This document shows positions 25,574-33,327 of a stretch of DNA of 33,327 bases, one piece after another (the first letter of the stretch is position 1; each line of letters opens with the position of its first letter). The position numbers and the translations under genes are program-made. The DNA is taken from the NCBI GenBank assembly GCA_023665185.1, contig JAMPEL010000026.1:1-33327 (forward strand), in the 5' to 3' direction. Source of the stretch: Roseburia sp. Lineage in GTDB: Bacteria > Bacteroidota > Bacteroidia > Bacteroidales > Bacteroidaceae. The notes below the pieces were generated by a model. That model did not search any database. It saw only the letters and a program-made list of their open reading frames with translations, and was not told the DNA's origin.

Positions 25574-27019
25574 ATGAAAAGAATCAATTCTATATTGCTG
25601 GCGGCACTTGCCGTTGCCTTTACATCGTGCGGAGATTTTCTGGAAGAGGTCTCTCAAGATGAGTTTGAGCCAAAGACTACCAATTCTTTCATCGAACTGA
25701 TGAACGGTGAAGGATACATATCTTTTCCTGTAGACCCAATGACTTATATGATGGACGATGACGTGAATGGCTGCAAGTCGGCATTCTGGACTAATGCGAT
25801 TCGTACACGTCAGGAAATTTTCTGCTGGCAGCCGGATTTTTGGCGTCTCGAAGATGAATGCTCGGATTTGCTCGCAAGCATAAAAAACAGTTATCAGAAC
25901 ATTTATAAGGCAATAGCCGTATGCAACATTATCATTGAACGGGCACCAAAAAGTCAGGGTACACAGGAAGAAAAGGACATTTGCTGCGGAGAGGCAAAAA
26001 CAATGCGTGCATTCTATTATTTACAACTGGTGAACACGTATGCGCTTCCATATAATGACTCGCAGACTTCACCGGAAGCGAATCTTGGTGTGTCGTTGGT
26101 TACAGAGTCTGAGGTGAAAGAAACGGGAATGCCGCGTGCCACAGTGGCAAAGGTATATGAGCAGATTATAAGGGATATAGAAGATGCTTGTGAGCTTTTT
26201 GGCGACAATAAGACTGACCGTGGCAAGTATCGTGTGGCTTATACGGCAGCCCATCTGTTGGCTTCGAGAATCTATCTGCATACAGAGAATTGGGAAAAGG
26301 TGGTCGAGCATGCCACAAAAGCTATGGAGGCCGCGCCTCCTTTGGCGAACCTCAACAGCTATACCATTGATAATGTCCAGTCTCCGACCAACGGAGTCAT
26401 CTCCACGAAGTTCCCGGAGGTTATCTTTATCGGTGGTATGAAAGCCATGTCGGGGGCTTATGGTCTTATGGGAACACCCTACGGAGTAAGTACGGATTTC
26501 GCCTCTACGTTCTCTGTAATGGATTCCCGTATGAATGTCTATTTGCAGCCCAGTGGCTATGACTATCCTTACCGCATTTTCAAGATATGTGCCGATGAGC
26601 ATGAGTTTGTTTGGCGCACAGCGGAGTTGTATCTGAACAGGGCTGAGGCATACTTTAATCAGTACAAGCGGGGAGACATTGCAGCAGGGAAGAAATGTAC
26701 GGATGACCTTGAAGCCTTGATGGCAAAACGTTATTTGCGCCACACTCCGCCGACTGATTCCGATATAGATGTGCTACAGTCGTTATTGCGTTCTGAGAGA
26801 AGGAAAGAACTTTGTTATGAAGGTTTCCGCTTTTTTGACTTGAAACGCTACGGAATGCCAAGTATCGAGCATGTCATGATAGGCGAAAACGGAGGATCCA
26901 CCACTTATACACTTGAAGAACGTGACCCTGCTTATTGCGTCCCTCTGCCAGACAAAGCACTTGATCACAATGAGAATTTGGTGCAGAACCCGTTAGCTGC
27001 GCGACGCACAGGAAGATAA
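25574..27019 (+). CDS. SusD/RagB-family outer-membrane lipoprotein
   Basis: 481 residues, starting 7 nt after susC. A lipoprotein signal ends in the lipobox AFTSC (C19). Family features are the early DFLEEVSQDEFEP segment, the TPR-like helical scaffold (AKTMRAFYYLQLVNTYALPY; AAHLLASRIYLHTENWEKVVEHATKAM), and the C-terminal RRKELCYEGFRFFDLKRYG signature followed by PLPDKALDHNENLVQNP. It forms the lid of the SusC transporter and binds substrate at the cell surface. It is somewhat short for the family (500-600), as is usual for SusD proteins outside starch-type loci. Confidence 0.96.
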   Translation: MKRINSILLAALAVAFTSCGDFLEEVSQDEFEPKTTNSFIELMNGEGYISFPVDPMTYMMDDDVNGCKSAFWTNAIRTRQEIFCWQPDFWRLEDECSDLLASIKNSYQNIYKAIAVCNIIIERAPKSQGTQEEKDICCGEAKTMRAFYYLQLVNTYALPYNDSQTSPEANLGVSLVTESEVKETGMPRATVAKVYEQIIRDIEDACELFGDNKTDRGKYRVAYTAAHLLASRIYLHTENWEKVVEHATKAMEAAPPLANLNSYTIDNVQSPTNGVISTKFPEVIFIGGMKAMSGAYGLMGTPYGVSTDFASTFSVMDSRMNVYLQPSGYDYPYRIFKICADEHEFVWRTAELYLNRAEAYFNQYKRGDIAAGKKCTDDLEALMAKRYLRHTPPTDSDIDVLQSLLRSERRKELCYEGFRFFDLKRYGMPSIEHVMIGENGGSTTYTLEERDPAYCVPLPDKALDHNENLVQNPLAARRTGR

Positions 27020-27064
27020 AGCGGAAACCCTACATTTTCACTATATTCAAAAACTTAAATTTAT

Positions 27065-28003
27065 ATGCAAGACAAAGATGAAAAAATAAAGGCGCAAATA
27101 AGAAACATATTTCTGTTGATTTCTTTAATCGCCACACCCATCCTGTTGTCCGGATTCCTGTTGTCGTGTTCCGATGATGACATCACAGCCTCTCCTGACA
27201 ACTATCTCGTAGAGTTTCCACAAGGGGACAACCCTTACGACATGGAGATAAGAGAGATATATGAGAAATACGGAACTCAGATGCTGTACCGATTTAACGA
27301 TGCGATGTTCCGTTGGCAGGTAACAGGGAGGCTCGATTATATCAGTACTGAGGGAGATGAGCGGTATGTGGCGGAAGCTATAGCCTTCATTAAGCACAAC
27401 TGTCTCGACTTTTACTGTGATGACAGCCTGAAATTGATGTTGCCCTACCGTATCTATCTGGCAAAAAATCTGTCCCGCATATTCTCCTATTCGGGCAATA
27501 ATATCTCAGGAAACCATGTAAGCTATACAGACACAATTCCCGGCATTGCCGCTGTCAACGGATATTGCAACATCTGTTTCGGATGTGTCAATAACCGGTT
27601 GGCAGGCTTGAGTGAGGACAGTCTACAGCTTGTCAAAGGCGAACTGAATGCTGCGTTGATTGCTTACGGACTGGAGCAGGGATTGTTCAAAGTGCCCGAC
27701 ACATTTACAAAGTTGGAGTTTTCCAACGTGAACTGGAGTAATTTCGTAGGTGTTGGAGGCTACAACGCGTATGGCCTGCTTGAATATATTGATGCCAAAA
27801 GTATGACTCCGGAGCAAGACTTCACGCTGTTCCTGAAGTATCTGCTCGCTTATCCGACAGACAAGTTTGAGTCCCGGTTCACTTCTTCCGCCTTCGACAC
27901 TTCAGGACGTATCGCACGAAAGGCTGCCATTGTACGCGACTGGATGCGGAATGAGTATGGTATAGATTTAGTTACACTTGCAAATAAAGAAATAATAAAA
28001 TAG
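27065..28003 (+). CDS. Lipoprotein related to SusCD-associated zinc metallohydrolases, HExxH missing
   Basis: 312 residues with a lipoprotein signal ending in LLSC before SDDD. The region IREIYEKYGTQMLYRFNDA resembles the opening of the metallohydrolase-like lipoproteins that commonly accompany SusCD pairs (Peptidase_Mx1 / substrate import-associated zinc metallohydrolase). In active members an HExxH motif precedes a P-x-x-F segment. Here the matching stretch, ELNAALIAYGLEQGLFKVPDTF, has no histidine pair, and no HExxH occurs anywhere in the protein. I infer a non-catalytic, possibly substrate-binding relative. Position (45 nt after susD) and lipidation suggest it joins the surface SusCD complex. 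Family assignment is tentative because it rests on remembered motifs. Confidence 0.6.
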   Translation: MQDKDEKIKAQIRNIFLLISLIATPILLSGFLLSCSDDDITASPDNYLVEFPQGDNPYDMEIREIYEKYGTQMLYRFNDAMFRWQVTGRLDYISTEGDERYVAEAIAFIKHNCLDFYCDDSLKLMLPYRIYLAKNLSRIFSYSGNNISGNHVSYTDTIPGIAAVNGYCNICFGCVNNRLAGLSEDSLQLVKGELNAALIAYGLEQGLFKVPDTFTKLEFSNVNWSNFVGVGGYNAYGLLEYIDAKSMTPEQDFTLFLKYLLAYPTDKFESRFTSSAFDTSGRIARKAAIVRDWMRNEYGIDLVTLANKEIIK

Positions 28004-28015
28004 AAAGATTGTGAT

Positions 28016-30052
28016 ATGAAGAAAAGATTGTTTGCAGCCATTGCGGCTGTGCTGATGTTTTCCGTCGGGTTTGCACAGACGGCAAACAATGCGGACAATA
28101 CAGAAAGTCCCGAGACTTATGAAAGACTGACAGGCATTCCCAAACCACCCGTTGCCGGAACAACCATTGATTTCGCCTATTCGCCAAAGGGTACAGCTCT
28201 TGAAGGTATGGACAATTTGGTGGCATTGGTCTATATGTATAACAACTACCGTTGGCAGCTTGGTGATGTGGAACTTGTCAAAGATGGTGACCTTTGGAAA
28301 GGACATTTCTATATTCCTGAGAACTGCGCCTTTATGGCGATGCAGTTTCAGAGTACATGGTCACAATTTGCACAGGAAAAAGACAACAACGATAACAAAG
28401 GATTCCTTTATGTTGTCAGCGATGGACAGGGGCAACCTCTGCCTGGCGGAGAATTGGCATGGGGACTGATGCGACGTCCTTCTGCCGCTCTCGGTATAGC
28501 TGGCTATTTCAATGACGGTTTTGCGGAGATAGAGCAGGATGCTCTTTATTTTTGGTATCAGAAGGAATTGCAGCGCAATCAGGACAAGGCAGGTTTGTTT
28601 TTTGAGACAATGATGCGCATTGTCCAGTTGCAGACAGGCGATAGATTCCCGGAGGCTGCGGAGATATTCTTTTCCATTTTCTCGAAGCAGGGACAACCAA
28701 GCGAGAAAAACTATATCGTAATGGAGAATATCTATCGTTCCAGTCTGAAGGATACGCAAAAAGCGGACAGCGTACACCAGCTTATCTTGGCTAACTATCC
28801 TGAGGGGTGGACTGTGCGTCGCAAGGTCTTCGATGATGTGTACCTGTCTGGAAAAGACTTCCATGAGACTATGATGGCGGCATTGAAGAAATACCCTGTG
28901 GCAGAATCGGAGCAACTCGACGCATATCAGCCTTTCGTCTATTATAATGCCGTGCGCGCTATTGCTACGGACTTTTTTACTGGACAGTATGACCAAAAGG
29001 ATTTTATCGACATAATTCCTCAATACGATTTCAAGACTTTGGCAGAGGTTTATCGTACAACAGTATCTCCATTCCATACAAAGAAGGCGGTTAAAGACGA
29101 GTTGAACTATCCGGTAGGTAAAGTGCTGATAGAGGAGTTGCTCAAAAAAGTGGAAGACAAGTCGTATGTGGAAGACACTTATTTGTCGCCGAGCCAGTCG
29201 GACTTCCTTGCTCGTAGAATACTCGATGAGCATCTCGGCAACTTTGCGGACATACTTTTGTGTCTGAACAAGCCTGCCGAGGCATTGAAATATATTGAGA
29301 TGATTTCGGCGGATAGACGCTATACGATTCCTGAAGTGAACGAGACACATATAAAGGCTCTGCGCCAGACAAAAAACAAAAAGAAGGTGGAAGGTGTGTT
29401 TAAGGCTTCTTTGGCTGCCAATGCGGTCACTTCGGATATGATGGAGATGATGAAAGCCGACTATGTGAAGAAGCATAAGAGCGATGCCGGATTTGAAGAG
29501 TATGTCAATTCGATGAAGTCAAAAGAGGAGGCTGCTGCCATGAAGGCAGAAATCAGCAAGCGTCTTATCAAGGTGCCATATACTGCATTCTCTTTGCCCG
29601 CTATGGACGGAGGAAACGTACATTCTGCCGATTGGGAAGGCAAGGTGGTGGTTCTTGATTTCTGGGCTTCGTGGTGCTTCCCTTGCAAGAACTCGTTCCC
29701 GGGAATGCAAATGGCTGTCGACCGTTTCAAGGACGACCCTGATGTGCTCTTCTATTTTATCGACACGATGGAAAGAGGAGAGGGGTATGAGGCAAAGGCT
29801 AAGGAGTACATGGAACAGAAGGGCTTCACTTTCAATGTACTTTTCGACTCCAAGTCTGACACCTCGAAACAAGAGAGCAACAGTGCGGTCTTTTCTCAGA
29901 TGAATGAGATTAACCATTCTATGGCTATACCTCGTAAGATGGTTTTGAAAGACGGTTATGTACGCTATACGGAAGAAGGTTATGGCGGCAGCCCGAGCAA
30001 ACTTGCTGATGAAGTGACTTACGTGATAGAAATGCTGAAAGCTGAAAAGTAA
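28016..30052 (+). CDS. TlpA-like thioredoxin-fold protein with large N-terminal region
   Basis: 678 residues with signal peptide MKKRLFAAIAAVLMFSVGFAQ. About 35-130 looks like a beta sandwich (VALVYMYNNYRWQLGDVELVKDG). About 150-510 is helical and TPR-like, resembling tetratricopeptide arms of periplasmic redox proteins. The C-terminal thioredoxin domain (about 518-675) begins with the TlpA-like FSLPAMDGGNVHSADWEGKVVVLDFWASWC and has the active site W553-C-F-P-C557; a cis-proline is plausible in SMAIPRKMV. It likely acts as a periplasmic or outer-membrane-facing thiol-disulfide reductase. It starts 12 nt after the lipoprotein gene, within the SusCD operon, suggesting that redox work on the imported substrate, or on the complex itself, is part of the pathway (inference). 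Confidence 0.88.
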   Translation: MKKRLFAAIAAVLMFSVGFAQTANNADNTESPETYERLTGIPKPPVAGTTIDFAYSPKGTALEGMDNLVALVYMYNNYRWQLGDVELVKDGDLWKGHFYIPENCAFMAMQFQSTWSQFAQEKDNNDNKGFLYVVSDGQGQPLPGGELAWGLMRRPSAALGIAGYFNDGFAEIEQDALYFWYQKELQRNQDKAGLFFETMMRIVQLQTGDRFPEAAEIFFSIFSKQGQPSEKNYIVMENIYRSSLKDTQKADSVHQLILANYPEGWTVRRKVFDDVYLSGKDFHETMMAALKKYPVAESEQLDAYQPFVYYNAVRAIATDFFTGQYDQKDFIDIIPQYDFKTLAEVYRTTVSPFHTKKAVKDELNYPVGKVLIEELLKKVEDKSYVEDTYLSPSQSDFLARRILDEHLGNFADILLCLNKPAEALKYIEMISADRRYTIPEVNETHIKALRQTKNKKKVEGVFKASLAANAVTSDMMEMMKADYVKKHKSDAGFEEYVNSMKSKEEAAAMKAEISKRLIKVPYTAFSLPAMDGGNVHSADWEGKVVVLDFWASWCFPCKNSFPGMQMAVDRFKDDPDVLFYFIDTMERGEGYEAKAKEYMEQKGFTFNVLFDSKSDTSKQESNSAVFSQMNEINHSMAIPRKMVLKDGYVRYTEEGYGGSPSKLADEVTYVIEMLKAEK

Positions 30053-30111
30053 AGAATGTAATGAACACATCACGGACAGCGTTTGACGATGCCGGATGAT
30101 TGCAAACAACG

Positions 30112-30159
30112 GTAAGGTTACAAAACAGGTCGTGTATATGTTCCTGCTTGTAACCTTAC
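30112..30159 (+). terminator. Intercistronic hairpin between the two thioredoxin genes
   Basis: GTAAGGTTACAA (30112-30123) pairs with TTGTAACCTTAC (30148-30159), with an inner ACAGG/CCTG pairing, and AATTTTATT follows. It could terminate or attenuate the operon, lowering expression of the S41 fusion, or protect the upstream mRNA. No clear promoter is seen between it and the next start. Confidence 0.6.
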
Positions 30160-30202
30160 AATTTTATTACCTTATAAGTTGCAACACTTAAATAAATATT
30201 TT

Positions 30203-32392
30203 ATGCGGATGAATTTTAGAAGTTTATGTATGGTTGCAATCGTGGTAACAACCACGTTGCTGTCTTCTGTTGTTCCTGTTTCGGCACAGAACACTCCTGA
30301 AGAAAAAATTATGATGGCATTCTATGCCTTGCGCAATATGTATGTAGACAGCGTGAAAGTCAGCCCGCTGGTGGAGAGCCAGATGATGATACTCATGCAG
30401 TGTCTCGACCCCCACAGTGAGTATCTGACGGCTGAGGCTGCCCGTGCTAACGAGAGTGTGTTGCTCGCTCCCACAGCCATGAGCGCATTCCATACAATGA
30501 GCGCAGACGGAGTGGAAGAGGCGAGTATCATAGACAGAAAAATCGGTTATATCCGTTTGTCTATCTTCAATCAGGGAACACCTGACAGATTCCATCAAGT
30601 GGCAGACAGCTTGAAACGCAAGGGTATGGAGTCTCTTATTCTTGACATACGGGGCAATGGAGGAGGTTTTTTTGATTCTGCCCTTGAGATTGCAGACGAG
30701 TTTATTCCGGCAGGCAATCTGCTGGTCACTACAGAGGGCAAGCATTCTCCCCGGCAGGAGGTGAAGGCGCAAAACAAAGGTGTGATGGAGAAGGGCCGGC
30801 TCGTAGTGCTCATTGATGAGAACACCATGTCGGCTGCTGAGATTTTTGCAGGAGCTGTGCAGGATTGGGACAGGGCTGTGCTTATTGGGCGCAGGACATT
30901 CGGCAAGGGGCTGATACAGGAAACGCTTCCTTTCAGCGATGGCAGTGCAATCCGAATTTCCGTGGCAAGATATTTCACTCCTTGCGGGCGAAGCATCCAA
31001 AAGCCATACGTGAACCGTCCGCGTGAGGCTTATTTCAACGAGGTGTATAACCGTTCCGATGATGGTGAGCTGTCGGACGAGGCAAAGTTGAAAGTTTATG
31101 AGTCAATGGTGAACCATCGCACACTCTATGGTGGAGGCGGAATTGCTCCCGATATCCATGTAGCTAAGACTGCTGCGGATGACGCTGCACTGAAGAAAGC
31201 CGTAGAAGTATTGAAGGACACGAAACGCTACAAGATGTTGCTTACGGCAGGGGAGGGTACTTCGTCAAAAAACAGTGTGGCGGTGAAGTCGTCTGTAATA
31301 GAAATTCATGGCACTCTGCCTGATGACTCATACTCAGGACGGCGCATGGTTCTTGAAAAGGTGAATCCCATTTATACCGACAGCTCGCAAGTGCTGACCG
31401 AATGTGTTGTCAACGGACGCTCCTTCTTTTTTAAATATGACGTGCCTGCCTCACCTGAGTTGGGAAACATCCGTTTCTCCGAAGTCGCTCCCAACGATTT
31501 GTTTTCCGTATTCAATGCCGATGTCATTCTTGAGGCGGGCAGTCTGAACGTATGCTACGACTCTCTGTCGTACATGTTGTCAGGCACTCCGCTCAACGAT
31601 ATGTTGAATACCCGTATTCTGAGAGAAAACCGCCATCGTCGTGCGCAGACATTTGCCATCAATGCAGAGCGAAACAAACGACAAGAGGGCAATAGGATTT
31701 CCACCGAAGAGGAGCAACGCTATAATGCGGAGTTAGAGGATATAAACAGGGCATACATGGCGAAGCTCTCCGCCTTTCTGAAAGACAATATAGCATATCC
31801 TTTTGCCAGTCAGCTGCTGTTCAGATATCCTCTCGACCGTTATCCGGAAGCGGACAGGGCATTTCTGGAAAGCAATTGCGACCAAAGTCTTTTGGACAGA
31901 AGACGCAAGCGCGATGAGGCTACCAAAAAAAGATTGGAGTATTTTCAGAAGTCGCAAAAGGCAATGGATATAGGAGGTTACTACCGGGATATTGCCGGAT
32001 TTACTCCGGAAGGAAAAGAAGTGAGATTGTCCGACTGTATAACTCCCGGCCGCATTATGCTTATTGATTTCTGGGCTTCATGGTGTGTGCCTTGTCAGCA
32101 GGAGATTCCGTTTCTCAAAGAACTGTACGGAAAGTATCACGAACAGGGACTGGACATTGTGAGTGTGTCTCTCGACAAATCAAAATCGGCTTGGCTGAAA
32201 GCTGTGGAGAAACATAATATGCCGTGGCAGCAAATGTCGGATATGAAGGCTTGGGACGGACCTGTGACACAGGATTATGGTATTCAGGCCATTCCTTTTC
32301 TTGTATTGTTGGACAAAAAAGGACAGATTGTGGTTCGCAACCTTCACGACAAGTTGCTGGAGGAGGCGATAAAAAAGGAACTTGCCAACTGA
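30203..32392 (+). CDS. S41 peptidase (no PDZ) fused to a TlpA-like thioredoxin
   Basis: 729 residues from the ATG at 30203 (an in-frame TTG at 30179 is less likely). The signal peptide ends near VPVSAQ. An S41/CtpA-type serine protease occupies about 30-350: LDPHSEYLT, LILDIRGNGGGFF, the nucleophile S210 in ENTMSAAEIFAG, and K235 in TFGKGLIQ, 25 residues apart as in CtpA/Tsp. The PDZ domain that normally sits between LDPHS and the catalytic core is absent; the sequence jumps over about 30 residues to IGYIRLSIF. A DUF4369-like beta domain follows (about 363-470), then a charged helical linker, then a thioredoxin domain with W627-C-V-P-C631. A single periplasmic chain thus combines proteolysis and disulfide chemistry. 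Confidence 0.9.
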   Translation: MRMNFRSLCMVAIVVTTTLLSSVVPVSAQNTPEEKIMMAFYALRNMYVDSVKVSPLVESQMMILMQCLDPHSEYLTAEAARANESVLLAPTAMSAFHTMSADGVEEASIIDRKIGYIRLSIFNQGTPDRFHQVADSLKRKGMESLILDIRGNGGGFFDSALEIADEFIPAGNLLVTTEGKHSPRQEVKAQNKGVMEKGRLVVLIDENTMSAAEIFAGAVQDWDRAVLIGRRTFGKGLIQETLPFSDGSAIRISVARYFTPCGRSIQKPYVNRPREAYFNEVYNRSDDGELSDEAKLKVYESMVNHRTLYGGGGIAPDIHVAKTAADDAALKKAVEVLKDTKRYKMLLTAGEGTSSKNSVAVKSSVIEIHGTLPDDSYSGRRMVLEKVNPIYTDSSQVLTECVVNGRSFFFKYDVPASPELGNIRFSEVAPNDLFSVFNADVILEAGSLNVCYDSLSYMLSGTPLNDMLNTRILRENRHRRAQTFAINAERNKRQEGNRISTEEEQRYNAELEDINRAYMAKLSAFLKDNIAYPFASQLLFRYPLDRYPEADRAFLESNCDQSLLDRRRKRDEATKKRLEYFQKSQKAMDIGGYYRDIAGFTPEGKEVRLSDCITPGRIMLIDFWASWCVPCQQEIPFLKELYGKYHEQGLDIVSVSLDKSKSAWLKAVEKHNMPWQQMSDMKAWDGPVTQDYGIQAIPFLVLLDKKGQIVVRNLHDKLLEEAIKKELAN

Positions 32393-32457
32393 CAGTTGGA
32401 CAAAAATCAAGATAAAAGATTTTGTACAGCCTGATAGGGAGAATCTTTTTATTGTGA

Positions 32458-32506
32458 ACGTCCCGTAATCAACTATTGCTTTTGGGCATAGTTGGTTATG
32501 GGACGT
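32458..32506 (+). terminator. Large hairpin after the SusCD operon
   Basis: ACGTCCCGTAATCAACTAT (32458-32476) pairs over all 19 positions with 32488-32506, two of them as G-U wobbles; the loop is 11 nt. No T-run follows, so termination is likely but not certain. Confidence 0.6.
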
Positions 32507-32650
32507 TGCTACACATTCACGTATTTCAATTTCTTTATGTACTGTCTGTCGAAACTTTACAGTTAACCCCGTTGTTCAGAGGTGGGCTTACCAACCGCTC
32601 CTGTCCGCTGACCCGTTTTGTCTCAAAAAGGTCACCTGAAGGTCATCAGT

Positions 32651-32686
32651 AAAAGAAAAAGCACCTACAAGTTTTTGTAAGTGCTT
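32651..32686 (-). terminator. Rho-independent terminator of the tRNA unit
   Basis: On the minus strand AAGCACTTACAA pairs with TTGTAGGTGCTT (one mismatch) around a short loop, followed by TTTTTCTTTT. It lies 13 nt beyond the 3' end of tRNA-Met. Confidence 0.8.
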
Positions 32687-32698
32687 GATTTCTAATTG

Positions 32699-32772
32699 TG
32701 GACCAGCCTGGGCTTGAACCAGGGACCTCCAGATTATGAGTCTGTTGCTCTAACCAACTGAGCTACAAGTCC
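32699..32772 (-). tRNA. tRNA-Met (CAT)
   Basis: 74 nt. The acceptor 5' strand GGACTTG pairs with CTGGTCC except for one T-T. The D arm is GCTCAGTTGGTTAGAGC. The anticodon stem CAGA/TCTG encloses the loop CTCATAA (anticodon CAT). The T arm is CCTGG-TTCAAGC-CCAGG; the discriminator base is A. It looks like an elongator Met tRNA; a CAT-reading isoleucine tRNA cannot be excluded by sequence alone. CCA is not encoded. Confidence 0.93.
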
Positions 32773-32804
32773 GATATGTTTTACAACAAATTTTGTTGGG
32801 AATG

Positions 32805-32875
32805 TTGTTCTACCCTGATTCGAACAGGGACAAACAGAACCAAAAACTGTTGTGCTACCGTTACACCATAGAACA
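32805..32875 (-). tRNA. tRNA-Gln (TTG)
   Basis: 71 nt. The acceptor stem TGTTCTA/TAGAACA is perfect. The D arm is GTGTAACGGTAGCAC. The anticodon loop TTTTGGT gives TTG within ACAG/CTGT. The T arm is CCCTG-TTCGAAT-CAGGG; the discriminator is A. It is the first gene of a two-tRNA transcript with tRNA-Met 32 nt downstream. Confidence 0.93.
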
Positions 32876-33180
32876 ATCCCTGTAGAGCATTCCGCATGTC
32901 CTTTGCCTGAATGCGAGTGCAAAGGTAGCGTTTTTTTGTTATGTGGCAAACTTTTCATGCAAAAAAATATTTTAGATGTGCGATTTTACGCTTGTATGTA
33001 GCTTGATGATTGTATTCCTGTCCCGTATTTGTGACTCATCTTGCATTTCAAGTGATTTGTTTTGCTTGTTATAGAGTTGAGTTTTGATGTAAGCGATGTT
33101 TTACTGATGGATTTGACATGTCTTTTGAGTTTTTGTAAGTTGTTTTTTGTGTATTCAGGCAGACTTCTTGATTTTGATGA
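32876..33180. other. Intergenic: tRNA promoter, then flank of the right-end repeat
   Basis: The tRNA promoter occupies 32920-32950. From about 33043 to 33180 the sequence is the inverted counterpart of 18175-18288. No gene is seen. Confidence 0.65.
32920..32950 (-). promoter_or_regulatory. Promoter of the tRNA-Gln/tRNA-Met unit
   Basis: On the minus strand TTTG (32950-32947), a 19-nt spacer, then TACCTTTG (32927-32920): an exact Bacteroidota consensus promoter, 45 nt before the tRNA-Gln 5' end. Confidence 0.85.
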
Positions 33181-33327
33181 CAGACTCCTCCGTCGCTTCG
33201 CGCCACCTCCTCTAACTTAGATGAGAAACTATATACCTTGTAAATCAATTTATTAGTTACTCTGCGAGCATGGTAACCAGGTTCCTCCCCTAAGTTAGGG
33301 GAGGTGTCACGAAGTGACGGAGGAGTC
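33043..33327 (-). repeat. MITE-like element with extension, inverted copy cut by the window end
   Basis: The core starts at 33181 (CAGACTCCTCCGTCGC) and runs to the window end in GACGGAGGAGTC. If it is 149 bp like the copy at 18026-18174, only the last TG is missing. The centre GGTAACCAGG is the reverse complement of the CCTGGTTACC at 18074, so the copies are in opposite orientation. The left flank 33043-33180 matches 18175-18288 inverted. Confidence 0.85.

Larger units (their letters stand above)
32393..32698. other. Intergenic stretch between the S41 fusion gene and tRNA-Met
   Basis: Contains the hairpin at 32458-32506 and the tRNA terminator at 32651-32686. I see nothing recognisable in 32507-32650. 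Confidence 0.6.

Noticed and set aside
32507-32650. Possible integrase remnant next to the tRNA genes
   Set aside because: A minus-strand frame stays open for some distance, but no integrase motif and no duplicated tRNA 3' end (attachment site) can be seen.

Overview
The window looks like a chromosomal segment of a gut-type Bacteroidales (Bacteroidaceae or Prevotellaceae). The evidence is SusC/SusD, ECF-sigma/FecR and TlpA families, Type IX secretion-like C-terminal tails, A-rich rather than Shine-Dalgarno leaders, and several promoters fitting the Bacteroidota pattern TTTG-N(17-20)-TAnnTTTG. I cannot name a species from sequence alone.

Region 1 (1-4304). On the minus strand lie a family 25 glycosyltransferase gene split by a poly-G tract one base out of frame (44-720), which looks like a phase-variable contingency gene in the OFF state, and an N6-adenine DNA methyltransferase reading frame with no usable start codon (1165-2763). 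On the plus strand a two-gene operon follows: a NUDIX/winged-helix regulator-like protein and an ADP-ribosylglycohydrolase. Its promoter sits inside the 5' end of the broken methyltransferase.

Region 2 (4305-18574). A three-gene plus-strand operon (5393-16820) encodes large secreted proteins: a predicted beta-helix protein, a 914-residue protein (70-residue tandem repeats, LRR, dockerin-like domain, T9SS-like tail) and a 2548-residue protein (cohesin-like N-terminus, CARDB, four Calx-beta domains, coiled coil, InlB-like repeat, T9SS-like tail). Copies of a hairpin-bearing non-coding repeat flank it: one direct copy on the left; a truncated direct copy, a near full-length inverted copy and a 3' fragment on the right. 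MITE-like palindromic elements of 149 bp are mixed in on the right and recur at the window's right end. I think this island is the most likely place for an undescribed system: a candidate surface cohesin-dockerin complex that recombination between flanking repeats could invert or delete.

Region 3 (18575-20113, minus). A single secreted YD-repeat/FN3 protein with a sorting-like tail and its own rho-independent terminator.

Region 4 (20229-32506, plus). A complete trans-envelope signalling and import locus: ECF sigma factor, FecR anti-sigma, STN-domain SusC, SusD, a lipoprotein resembling the SusCD-associated zinc-metallohydrolase family but without HExxH, a TlpA-like thioredoxin protein, and a PDZ-less S41 protease fused to a second TlpA-like thioredoxin. 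No glycoside hydrolase is present, so a peptide or redox-linked substrate is more likely than a glycan (inference).

Region 5 (32507-33327). tRNA-Gln(TTG) and tRNA-Met(CAT) form a minus-strand unit with a textbook promoter and terminator. The window ends inside another MITE copy.
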